From JBCCXL01 sp039191605 (lineage in GTDB: Bacteria; Acidobacteriota; Thermoanaerobaculia; Multivoradales; JAHZIX01): a DNA stretch of 64,000 nucleotides. Within the stretch, counting starts at the first letter, position 1. Each line of letters opens with the position of its first letter. The stretch is from NCBI GenBank assembly GCA_039191605.1, contig JBCCXL010000002.1, positions 124,001-188,000 of the forward strand, written 5' to 3'. Positions 27,301 through 36,600 of the stretch are shown piece after piece. The notes beneath the pieces were generated by a model. The model ran no database searches. It was not told the origin of the DNA and was given only the letters and a program-made list of their open reading frames with translations. The position numbers and the translations under genes are program-made.

Positions 27301-30300
27301 CTCCGCGCCTTCTCCCGTGTCATCTCCTGTCTGGGCGACCGCCAGAGCATGACGGCAGCCGGCGAGGGTCAGAATCTCGTCCCGACGGCGCCGCGGCAGG
27401 CCAGGATCCAGGGGCACGAAGGCCGCTCCGACGGCGAGCACCGCCAGCAGCGAGACCACCAGGGCGGGGGATCGATGGGCCAGCACGGCGACCCGGTCTT
27501 CGCCCCTGACACCCGCCGAACGCAGCTCCGCGGTGAGCGCCATCACCCTGACAGCGAGATCGCCGTAGCTCAGCTCGACGCCGGTCTCCAGATCCACCAC
27601 CGCCGTCGCCGCCGGGTAGCGGCGGGCGTGATCCAAGACCGTAGCCACCAGGGGAAGGGGCTCGGTCTGCGGCCCGCCGGCGCCACTCCACTCCTCCAAC
27701 ACCGTCGAGCGCTCCGCGGCGGAGAGCAGCGGCGCCCGGGAGAGGGGCCGGCGCGGCTGCTCCAGCAGGGCGGCGCTCAGGCGCTGGAAAGCGGCCGCCA
27801 GGCGCTCCACCGTGACCTCGTCGAAGAGCGCGGAGCGGTATTCCAGCACGCCGCCGATGCCCTCGCCTTCCGGCGCCAGCACCAGGCCCAGATCGCTTTG
27901 GACAGCGCCCGTATCCAGCGACCAGCGGCGCAGCTCCAGCGGCCCGCTGCTGAGCTCCGCTGCCGGCAGATCATGGAAGGCGAACATCACCTGGAAGAGA
28001 GGGGTGTGGGACAGGCTGCGCTCCACCTCCAGCTCATCCACCAGGCGCTCGAAGGGCAGATCCCGCAGCGAGAAGGCGTCCAGGGCGTCGCGCTGCCCGC
28101 GGGCCACCAGCTCCTCGAGACTGGGATCACCGCGCAGGTCGCCGCGCAGCACCAGGGTGTCGATGAAGGGGCCCACCACCGACTCCAGCTCCGGCGCCTC
28201 CCGGGCCGTCATCGGCACTCCGATGGGAAGATCAGAGTGGGAAGTCCAGCGAGAGAGGAGCGCCTGCCACAGGGCCAGCAGGGTGACGAAGGGAGTGGTG
28301 GATCGACCCTCGGCGAAGCGGCGCAGACGCCGCGCCAGGGCCGGCGCGAGACCCACCGCGACTCGCCCCCCGGCGTCGTCGAGGCGGGCCGGCCGAGGTC
28401 GATCCGTCGGCATCTCCAGCAGGCGCGGAGCTCCGTCGAGGCGCTGACTCCAGCGCTCCAGGCGAGTCTCCAGCACGTCTCCCTCTAGCACCTGGCGCTG
28501 CCAGGCGGCGTGATCGATGACCTCCAGGGGAAGAGGCGCCAGAGCACTTCCGGCGTAGGCGGCGAGCAGGTCCGAGAACAGGATGCCCATCGACCAGCCA
28601 TCGGTGGCCACGTGGTGAATCGAGAGCACCAGCAGATGCCGCCGGGGAGCGAAGCGATAGAGCGCTCCCCGCCACGGCGGCGCCGCCGCGAGGTCGAAGG
28701 GCAGGGTGATGAAGCGCCGGGCCTCGCCCTCGGCGGCGGCCAAGGCCAGCTCACTGGGCAGGGAGGAGAGATCGACGCAGGCCAGAGGGAGAACTCCCTC
28801 ATCGGATCCGTAGTCATCGAATCCAATGGCATCGAATCCAATGGCATCGAATCTGGAGTCGTCGATCACCTGCGCCGGCCCCGACTCGGTGTCCACGATG
28901 CGGGTGCGCAGCGCCGTCTGCCGCGCCACCACCGCGGCGAGGGCCTGTCGCAGACGCCGGCCGTCGAGCTGCCCCGAGATCTCCACCGCCGCCGGCACGT
29001 GGTACGCCGGCGAGGCCGGATCGAGGCGATGCAGCAGCCACATCCGCTCCTGGGTGAAGGAGAGGGGGGAAGGACCGCGGCGCTCGTCGTCCGGGAGGCG
29101 CTGAATCGGCGGCAGCGGGGGCGTGCCCCGCAGCTCGTCCACCGCCGCGGCGAAGGTCTCGAGGCGAGGCGAGGAGAACACCGTGCTCAGCGGTACCTCG
29201 AGCTCGTAATCCCGCCGCAGCCGGGCAACCAGTCGGGAAGCCACCAGAGAATGCCCGCCGAGGGCAAAGAAGTCTTCCTCGGCGGGGGGGAGCTCCTCGA
29301 GCCCCAGGAGCTCCGCCCACAGGCGCGCCACGCTCTCCTCGGTGCCTTGCCGCGGCGGACGACCGACTCCAGCCCCCGCTGGAGCGGAAGGCTCGGGGAG
29401 AGAGCGCCGATCCACCTTGCCGGCGGCGGTGGTCGGCAGTCGGTCCAGCACTACCACCCGGGCCGGCACCATCGCCTCCGGCAGCCGCTCGCCGAGCTCC
29501 TGCCGCAGGCTCTTCGCGAAGAGCTCCACATCCTCCACCGGCCGTGGCGCCGCCGGCACCACCCAGGCGGTGAGCGCTATCGGGCCGGATCCGGCACGGC
29601 GACCGTCTACCGCCGCCACCCGCACCGAGGCCAGCGACGCTAGCGAGGCCTCCACTTCCGCCGGCTCTACTCGGATGCCCCGGACCTTCAGCTGACTGTC
29701 TTCGCGGCCGAGATATTCCAGCCGCCACCGGCCCTCGCTGCCGGCCCGCAAGCGAGCCCGGTCCCCGGTGCGGTAGAGCCGATCGCCGGCGCCGCCGGAA
29801 TAGGGATCCGGCACGAAGCGCTCGGCCGTTTCCCGCGGCTGGCCGAGGTAGCCCCGAGCCAGGCCGCCCCCGCCGAGGGCGAGCTCACCGGGCACTCCCA
29901 GCGGCAGGCGCACCAAGGCCTCGTCCACCAACCAGGCAGAGCATCCGGGCATCGAATTGCCGATGCCCGCCGAGCCCACCACCTGGCCCCCTTCGTCGAG
30001 GGTGCTGGCGTCGAGGGTGATGTCTTCGAGGGCGCCGTCTTCCCCATCCGAGAGCCTCGTGCTGGAAGACACCGTGCTGGAGGACACCGCGCTGGAGGAC
30101 GCCGTGCTGGAAGAAACCGTGCTCCCCACTACCGCCTCCGTCGGGCCGTATTCGTCGTGCACTCGGCTCCCGGGGGCCAGCCACGCCACGTCCGAAGGCG
30201 ACAGGGCTTCCCCTCCCAAGACCAGCTCCCAGGGCAGTTCCCGGGTCTCCGCCGGCTCCAACAGGGTCTCCCCCAGCAGCCGCGCCTGAGAGGGGGTCAG

Positions 30301-30678
30301 CTTCACTCGAGGCCTCTCTTCCCCGGCGGGCACCAGCGGGCCGAGGCCGGAGGCCGGCAGCGGTTCCGGCGCCAGCACCACCCGGCCGCCGCTCAGCAGC
30401 GGCAGCCACAGCCCGGTGATCGCCAGGTCGTAGATCACCGGAGTGTGCAGCAGCCAGGTGCCCCCGGGGCCGTAGGCCGCCGCGGCCCGCGCCAGGTAGC
30501 GGCCGAGGCCCTGGCGGCTCACCATCACGCCCTTGGGACGACCGGTGGAGCCGGAGGTGTAGAGCACGTAGGCCAGCGCCTCGGGAGCAACCAGGGGTAG
30601 AGGCGTGTAGGCCCGGGCCAGATCCAGCTCCCCAACCTTCGGCCTGAGGCGCTCGATACCGTCGGGGATGGCATCCAT
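24340..30678 (-). CDS. NRPS-F: (C-terminal part of A)-PCP-C-A-PCP-C
   Basis: This 2112-residue frame starts at ATG 30678, directly after the in-frame TAG that ends NRPS-E, so both frames are one continuous reading frame apart from that stop. It begins just before A3 (YTSGSTGRPKG, about 43) and thus has no A1/A2 motifs; the pocket reads D-L-T-K-V-G-E-V-G (Asp/Asn type). PCP1 about 473, C1 intact (HHVATDG, about 688). A2 (A3 motif about 1176) has pocket D-T-E-D-I-G-T-V-A, close to published codes for beta-lysine and other basic residues. PCP2 about 1566. The terminal C2 is intact (HHIAADG, about 1759) and would donate to A1 of NRPS-H. AGGAAGG lies 4 nt upstream of the ATG, so re-initiation is possible. 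Alternatively E and F are one 5006-codon gene broken by a nonsense mutation or sequencing error. Confidence 0.85.
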   Translation of the reverse strand: MDAIPDGIERLRPKVGELDLARAYTPLPLVAPEALAYVLYTSGSTGRPKGVMVSRQGLGRYLARAAAAYGPGGTWLLHTPVIYDLAITGLWLPLLSGGRVVLAPEPLPASGLGPLVPAGEERPRVKLTPSQARLLGETLLEPAETRELPWELVLGGEALSPSDVAWLAPGSRVHDEYGPTEAVVGSTVSSSTASSSAVSSSTVSSSTRLSDGEDGALEDITLDASTLDEGGQVVGSAGIGNSMPGCSAWLVDEALVRLPLGVPGELALGGGGLARGYLGQPRETAERFVPDPYSGGAGDRLYRTGDRARLRAGSEGRWRLEYLGREDSQLKVRGIRVEPAEVEASLASLASVRVAAVDGRRAGSGPIALTAWVVPAAPRPVEDVELFAKSLRQELGERLPEAMVPARVVVLDRLPTTAAGKVDRRSLPEPSAPAGAGVGRPPRQGTEESVARLWAELLGLEELPPAEEDFFALGGHSLVASRLVARLRRDYELEVPLSTVFSSPRLETFAAAVDELRGTPPLPPIQRLPDDERRGPSPLSFTQERMWLLHRLDPASPAYHVPAAVEISGQLDGRRLRQALAAVVARQTALRTRIVDTESGPAQVIDDSRFDAIGFDAIGFDDYGSDEGVLPLACVDLSSLPSELALAAAEGEARRFITLPFDLAAAPPWRGALYRFAPRRHLLVLSIHHVATDGWSMGILFSDLLAAYAGSALAPLPLEVIDHAAWQRQVLEGDVLETRLERWSQRLDGAPRLLEMPTDRPRPARLDDAGGRVAVGLAPALARRLRRFAEGRSTTPFVTLLALWQALLSRWTSHSDLPIGVPMTAREAPELESVVGPFIDTLVLRGDLRGDPSLEELVARGQRDALDAFSLRDLPFERLVDELEVERSLSHTPLFQVMFAFHDLPAAELSSGPLELRRWSLDTGAVQSDLGLVLAPEGEGIGGVLEYRSALFDEVTVERLAAAFQRLSAALLEQPRRPLSRAPLLSAAERSTVLEEWSGAGGPQTEPLPLVATVLDHARRYPAATAVVDLETGVELSYGDLAVRVMALTAELRSAGVRGEDRVAVLAHRSPALVVSLLAVLAVGAAFVPLDPGLPRRRRDEILTLAGCRHALAVAQTGDDTGEGAEVDLPVPTILVPRDALSPTANEPPVELPVELPDPQWPTVHPQNAAYVLFTSGSSGQPKGVVVSIIALERFLTGAQQLYGVSFSDRVLQMASPAFDTSIEEIFLTLRAGASLALRSADTLASPRRFFELCDDHGVTVLDLPTAWWHELAAAMEDGDLRAPTAVRLVILGGEEARAEVLPAWHRGTESGLRLINTYGPTETTVAVVASEGFAPETLRIPLGRPYEGIRALVLDRHLGPVLPGAAGELCIGGGTLARGYLGQPARTAEVFVPDPYGSRPGARLYRTGDRVRFATDGQLEFFGRLDRQVKLRGFRVEPGEVEAALLGCRGVGGAAVAVLDGPAGLALAAWVVADRSLEEIAAELGERVPSYQQPTLWAAVERLETTLTGKIDRRRMVAPSPLTVGSSFPVGGASPEEEGLAALWQQVLGVETVGAGDDFFALGGHSLAAARLIPRIREIFGVEMPLSDLFEAPTLRLQAERLGERMRSPLRPEPPPLEPAKQRHFLSFSQERLWFLDRLDPGSPAFGMPSALRLEGPVDPRALRAAWSALATRHEALRTCYPEVAGVPRAQLLPAPAPQSWPVVDLSGLAPSTAQEVAKGLASAERAYRFDLASAAPLRVLLLRHGPERWDLLVNVHHIAADGGSISILLDELQRLYVDLAAGREPSLPPPELQYADFAAWERRWLEDGGALPPLLELWRSRLGGDLPRVALPYDQSPSGESAPSRSGGLATLELGVEELRALHAAAGEGTTLYIALLSAFQLYLAALTGQRDQRVGTPVEVRPARALEGVVGMFTNTLVLRTDLGDDPDYDPDFGDVVERVRRTAVDAWALRELPYDRLLAALRADRDPRHAPLYEVWFVLQDEDPGLQVPGIRATPLPTDAGPTKFNLAANLSVTDKGLRGVLEYDRELFTAATGRRLAAGFQSVLEALARNPKIRLSTLTQQLAQRDEAAESAGRRRFEAHLKDRLGALRPGRRRGGFSPSSRKDPDS
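28816..28850. repeat. 15-bp tandem repeat in C-domain loop of NRPS-F
   Basis: ATCGAATCCAATGGC twice, then a partial third unit. It encodes a Phe-Asp-Ala-Ile-Gly repeat in the loop after the N-terminal RTR motif of the C domain. The same loop is expanded by Asp-Gly-Gly-Ser repeats in NRPS-I module 3. Confidence 0.85.
30059..30118. repeat. 15-bp tandem repeat in A-domain loop of NRPS-F
   Basis: Four units of the type GTGCTGGAGGACACC, with small differences. They encode a Ser/Thr/Val-rich loop just after the A5 motif. The paralogous A domain of NRPS-D has a shorter version of this loop. Confidence 0.88.
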
Positions 30679-30681
30679 CTA
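30676..30681 (-). other. In-frame TAG-ATG interrupting an adenylation domain
   Basis: The minus strand reads GGC TAG ATG GAT GCC in a single frame: NRPS-E ends at TAG (30679-30681) and the next in-frame codon is ATG (30676-30678). The flanks align without a gap around the stop to the third A domain of NRPS-D, which reads GGT TCG ATA near 40920. One C-to-A change from TCG (Ser) gives TAG. Other A-domain motifs on both sides are intact. Explanations are a nonsense mutation, a base-call error, readthrough, or a genuine split with re-initiation. Confidence 0.9.
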
Positions 30682-33600
30682 GCCTTCCTGCCAAGCCTCC
30701 GCCTTCGCCACCAGCCAGCAGGCTCCGGCGTCGGCGAGCAGGGCGGCACGGCGGGGCCGGGGGTGCTCCGGCGTCAGCGGTAGGTAGGCGCCTCCAGCGG
30801 CCACCACCGCCAGCATCCAGGCCATCAGCTCCGGCGAGCGGGGCAGATCCAAACCCACCACCGTCTCCGGCCCGACGCCTCGGCGATGCAGCTCGTCGAC
30901 CCGAGCCCGTACTTCCGCACCGAGGCGCTGGTGACTCCAGCGCCCGCCAGACCACAGCAGCGCATCCTGTGAGCCGTGGGTGGCCCAGGTGGACTCCATC
31001 CGCCCTCCGAGGCTCCAGCAGGAATCCGCTGGCGAGGCCGTCACCGAGGCCGCTATCAGCTCCTCCTGCTCCACCGGCGACAGCAGCTCCAGCTCCCACA
31101 ATCCCCGCTTCGGCGCGCCGAGGGCGGCGCCCAACAGCCGGGTGAAGCTCGCCCCCAAGCGCTCGGCGGTGGCGCGGTCCAGCAGATCGCAGCGATACGC
31201 CAGGCCCCCGAACAGGCTTCCGTCCTGGGCCTTGCTCAAGCTCAACTCGAGATCGAAGCGGGCGGAGACCGCCCCTGCCGACAGCAGCTCGAAGAGGCCC
31301 TCCCCCTGCCCACCGATGCCCGGCGGATCGAGGGTGAAGGAGACCTGCACCAGGGGGCTGTGATCGCGATGCCGATCCGCCACCAGCTCCGCCACCAGCC
31401 GCTCGAAGGGCACCTCGGCGTTGCACAAGGCGTCGACGACCGTCTTCCCCACCTGGTTCACCAGGTCGCCGAAGCCGCCGGTGCCAAGGTCGGCGCTCAG
31501 CGCCAGAGTGTTCACGAAGCAGCCCACCAGAGGCTCCAGCTCCGGCAGCGAGCGCCCCGCCTCGGGGGTGCCCACCACCACTCGTCGATCGCCGCCGAAG
31601 CGCCCGAGGAGCAGCTGGTAAGCGGCCAGGAGCACGGCGAAGCGAGTGGTTCCCTGCTGTCGAGCCAGGGCTTCGATGCTCGCGCCGGTCTCGATCTCCA
31701 GGCTCAGGGGGACCCAATCAGCGGCGCTGCCGGCACCACGGCCGGCACCGCTGCGCGGACGGTCCAGGGGCAGGGTGAGCACCGGCGGCACTCCCGCCAG
31801 CTGCTGACGCCACCAGTCCAGGGAGACCTCCAAAGCGCCCGCCGCCTCTCGCTCCCGCTGCCAGGCGGCGTAGTCGCCGTATTCGATCTCCAGCTCCGGC
31901 GGCGCCGCAGCGTCCCCCACGACCTCCGTCGACAGCTCCCGGGCAACGACGCCCAGGGACCAGCCATCGCAGGCGGCGTGGTGGAAGACCAGTACCAGCG
32001 CCTTGCCGAGCTCTCCGAGATCGAGCCACGTAGCCCGCAGGGCCGGCTCCGCCGCGAGGTCGAAGGGCAAGGAGGCGAGACGGCGGCCGATCCCGGCGGC
32101 GACCTCTTGCCGGCTTTCCGTCGGCACGGACCACAGATCGACCACCGGCAGAGACAGGGTTCCCGGGGGCAGGATCCTCGCCCGGGCACCCTCGGGGCCC
32201 TCCACCACCAGGCTACGGAGGGTCTGGTGGCGCGCCACGAGGTTCTCCAGCGCTCGTCGCCAGGTCCCCAGCTGCGCATCCGCCGCAAGCAGCAGCGGCA
32301 CCGGCAGGTTGTAGGCCGCCGAGGCCGGTTCGAGCTGCTGCAGCAGCCACAGCCGCTCCTGAGGGAAAGAGAGGGGCGGTAGCTCCTCGCCCTCCCGCCG
32401 CACCAGCAGCGGCCCCGCAGCGGGCTGGCGCCGCGCCAGCTGGCGAGCGAGATCCGCGGCGCTGGGATGCTCGAAGAGCAGGCGCAGCGGCAGCTCGGCG
32501 TCGAAGCGGCGGCGCAGGCGGGCCAGCGCCCGGGCGGCGCTCAGGGAATGGCCGCCGATCTCGAAGAAGGAGGCATCGACGCTCACCGCCGGCACTTCGA
32601 GCACCTCGGCGAAGATCGCCGCCACCGCCACCGCTAGGCCGCTGGCGGCCCTGCCCTCGACTCTCGGCTCCCCCTCGGAGGGGGCTGCCGGCGCCGGCAA
32701 GGCTCGCCGGTTCAGCTTGCCCGAGGCGGTGCGGGGCAGGGCATCCAAAATCACCCAGGAATCCGGCACCATCGCCGCCGGCAGACGCTCCGCTAGCCAC
32801 GGCGAAAGCTCCTGCCGGGGCGAGGCCTGAGCCTCAGCCCGGAGCACCACGTAGGCCACCAGCCGCGCCACCGAACCACTGCCGTGAATGGCGATAGCGG
32901 CGGCGGATACCGCCGGGTGAGCGGCGAGGGTGCGCTCCACCTCGCCGGATTCGACCCGGTGGCCGCGAACCTTGAGCTGGTCGTCCAGCCGGCCGAGGAT
33001 ATGTAGCTGATATACGGCCAACTGATACCCGGCTAGCTGCTGGCCCTCCCCCTGCTGCCCCTGCGGCGACTGACCCTTCAGCTGATCTACGGGCAGCCAG
33101 CGGGCTCGATCCCCGGTGCGGTAGAGGCGACTGCCGACGGGCATCCCCCAATGCCCCGCGAAGGGATCCGGAAGGAAGCGTTCCGCGGTGAGCCCGGGAC
33201 GCCGGTGGTAGCAGCGTGCCAGCACGTCGCCGCCGATGTAGAGCTCCCCTACGGCCCCTGGCGCTACCGGCTCCAGATGCTCGTCGAGCACCACCAGTCG
33301 ACTGCCGGCAATGGGACCTCCCACCGGAGCCCGGGGAGGCCATCGGGCCGGATCCCCGGTGAACTGAGCCGCCGAGACCACGTGGGACTCGGTGGGGCCG
33401 TAGTGATTGTGCAGGCGCCTAGGCGGCGTACCCGAGCACAGGGCCACCACCGCCGGATCGACGTAGACCTGCTCTCCGGCGGACACTAGGTCGACGAGAG
33501 ATCCGGGAAGCTCCTGCGCCGGCAGGCCTTCGGCGGCCACCGCCAGCTCCCGCAGAGCGACGTAGGGCAGGAAGAGGCGCTCCACCCGGTACTTCGCCAA

Positions 33601-36600
33601 ATGGTGCAGCAAGGCCCGGGGATCCTGGCGTTCCTCTTCTCCAACGAGAACCAGGGTTCCCCCTCGCTCCCAGGTAGAAAAGATCTCCTCGAAGCTGACA
33701 TCGAAGCCGAGGGCGGAGAACCAGGCGGTGCGCGCCGAGTCGCCGAGACTTCCCCGCTGCCACCGCAGCAGCCCGGCGAGAACGCCGTGGGACAAGGTCA
33801 CGGCCTTGGGCTTGCCGGTGGAGCCGGAGGTATAGAGCAGATAGACCGGATTCCGGGGATCGCGCTCCGGCGCCTCGTCGGCGAAGGGATCCGAGGGCGG
33901 GGCCTCGCCGCGGAATTCTTCGATGGACAAGGCCATCGTCTCCGGCTCCAGAATCCCCTCCGGCGGGCGATCGGCGACCACCACCAGCGTGCCCGAATCC
34001 CGCACCATCGCCGCCAGTCGCCGCTGCGGCAGCGCCGGATCCAGGGGCAGGGCCACCCCACCGCAGCGCAGCACGCCGAGGAGGGTAACGAGGGCTTCCG
34101 CCGTGCGCCCGAGGTAGAGGCCCACCGGAACCTCCGGTCCCACCCCGAGATCCCGCAGGCGGCGGGCCACGGCCCCGGACCGCCACCACAGCTCCCTGTA
34201 GCTCAGCTCCCCCTCCGGCCCCTCCACCGCGGGGGCCTGCGGACTCTTCTCCACCGCCGCCGCCACCAGCTCGTCGACGCAGGGGGCGGCAGCTGCCGGG
34301 GCTCCGATTCCAGGCTCCAGCCGTTGGCGAAGCTCATCGACGGTGAGCAGCGTCGCCACCGCAGCGGGCTCGCTGCGTTTCTTCGCTGAAGAAGCTTTTT
34401 CCAGCGAAGGAGCCTCTCCCAGAGCGGAAGCGGCATCCGCCACCGCCCGGCGGTAGAGCTCGGCGATCTCCTCCAGGCGAGGCTGGGGAACCCGGCTGAG
34501 GTCCGCCTTGAGGGTGAGGGCCAGCCCTTCCCCCTCGGGGGTGCGGTAGAAGTGGGCCAGCAGGGGCAGGTCCGTGCGCTCCAGGAATTGGCCGCCGAGG
34601 ACCTGAAGTCGATTCCCCTGGGCTAGCCCCTCGAAGATATGGAAGTGGACGTAGTTGAAGGCGGTATCGAAAAGCTCGCCGCCGCCGGCCTGCTGGCGCA
34701 TCTCGGCGAGGGGGTAACGACGGAAGGGCTGGAGCTCCGCCTCGGCGGCAAAGGCAGCCTGAGCGCGGCTCACCCAATCCCCCCTCGGCCCCGAGGAGCG
34801 CAGCGGCAGAGTGTTGAGGAAGAGGCCGAGGGAGCGCTCGGCGGCGGGGCCGCCGGGACGAGCGTGAACGATGAGCCCGGTCCAGGGCTGGCGGCGGCCG
34901 GTCGCCGTCTCCAGCACCCGCAGATGAATCGCCAGTAGCAGGCTCTTGAGGGGAAGACCGAGGCGCTGGGCCGCCGCCTGGAGCTGCGAGCCCGCCTGCG
35001 CTTCCACCACCACCGGGATCTCGGCCATTCCCGGGACGGACTCCTCATCGACCCGATCCACTTCCGCCGCGGCCAGGGGCAGGGGCAGGGGTAGAGACAT
35101 TGGCGAGAGCGGCGCCGAGGCCAGATAGCGGCGCCAATGCTCCGCCACCTCGGGATTCTCGAGGGCGGCCACTTCCGCCGCCGCGTAGCGTCGGGGGCTG
35201 TCGTCCGGCGGTAATTCTGGGAAAGACGAGTCGTCCAGCGAGGCGAGGTAGAGTTCCATCAGCTCCCGGCTCAGGCTGGCGACGCTCCAGCCGTCGAGGA
35301 TGGCGTGATGGAAGCTCAGCGTGAGCTGCCAGCGATGCTCGCCCCGGTGTGCCACGTCCAGTCGCCACAGCGGCCCGCGATCGACCACGAAGGGTCGCTG
35401 CTGCTCCCCTTCGAGACGGGCGCGGATCACCGACTCCTGAGTCTCCCCATCCAGCCGCCGCAAATCGACCACGGTGATCCCCACCTCCGCCCGGCGAGAT
35501 ACCAGGGCCAAGGGGCGGCGCAGCGCCGCCAGCTCGAAGGCGGTGCGCAGCGCCGGGTGGCGTCGCGCCAGCTCCTGGGCGGCGGCCTCTAGTGCCGCAA
35601 GCGACCACGGCCCCGCCAGGTGGTGGCTGAAGACATCGTGATAGATCCCCTGGGTGGGATCCAGCTCACCGTGGAAGAGCATGCCCTGCTGAAGTCGGGT
35701 GGCGGCATAGGCATCCTCGATCCTGCCGCCGTGGAGGGCATGGATCGATTCGCTCTCGGCGGCGTCGAGGAGAGCGAAGGGTCGAGGCGCGCCAGCGTCT
35801 CCGCCGACGCTCTCGTCTCCGCCATTGACTTGCCCTTCGGCCTCGCGAAGATCGAGGGCCGCCGCAATCTCCCCCAGCGTCGGGTAGCGGAAGACGTCTT
35901 CCAGATTTAGCACCAGACCCTGGCGCTGGGCCAGGGCCTGCACCCGCAGGGTGAGGATGGAGTCCCCGCCGAGGGCGAAGAAAGAGTCATCCAGGCCGAT
36001 ACTCTCGACCCCCAAGACCTGGTTCCAGATCTCCGCCAGCCGGCGCTCGGTGACGCTCTGCGGAGGACGGAATGCCCGCCGCTCCACCTGATCCGCGGAG
36101 GGAGCCGGCAGCGCCCTGCGATCCAGCTTGCCGTGGGCGGTGAGGGGAAGCTCCTCGAGGGCGATGAGCAGCGAGGGCACCATGAAGGGAGGCAGGTCGA
36201 CGGCCAGCTGGGCCAACAGGTCCTCCGCCGACGGTTCCTCCGTCGCCGCCGCCACGTAGTAGGCCACCAGGCGACTCTCGCCACCCTCCGTCGGCGCGGC
36301 GATCACCGCCGTCTGGGCGATCTCCGGCAGGGCCAGCAATGCGGCCTCCACCTCCCCGGGCTCGATGCGGTGACCGCGAATCTTCACCTGTTCATCGGCC
36401 CGACCGAGGGTCTCCAGGACGCCATCCCTCCGCCGCCGGGCCAGGTCGCCGCTGCGGTATAGGCGGGCACCGGGAATGCCGCTGAAGGGATCCGGGACGA
36501 AGCGCTCGGCGGTGAGCCCCGGACGACCGAAGTAGCCGCGGGTCACCCCGCTGCCGCCGACGCAGATCTCTCCCGTCGCCCCCAGGGGAAGCGGCCGCTG

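Noticed and set aside
30600..30760. Frameshift at the NRPS-E/F boundary
   Set aside because: Both sides are in the same frame and align to the NRPS-D copy; only the TAG codon interrupts, apart from a one-codon length difference a few residues later.
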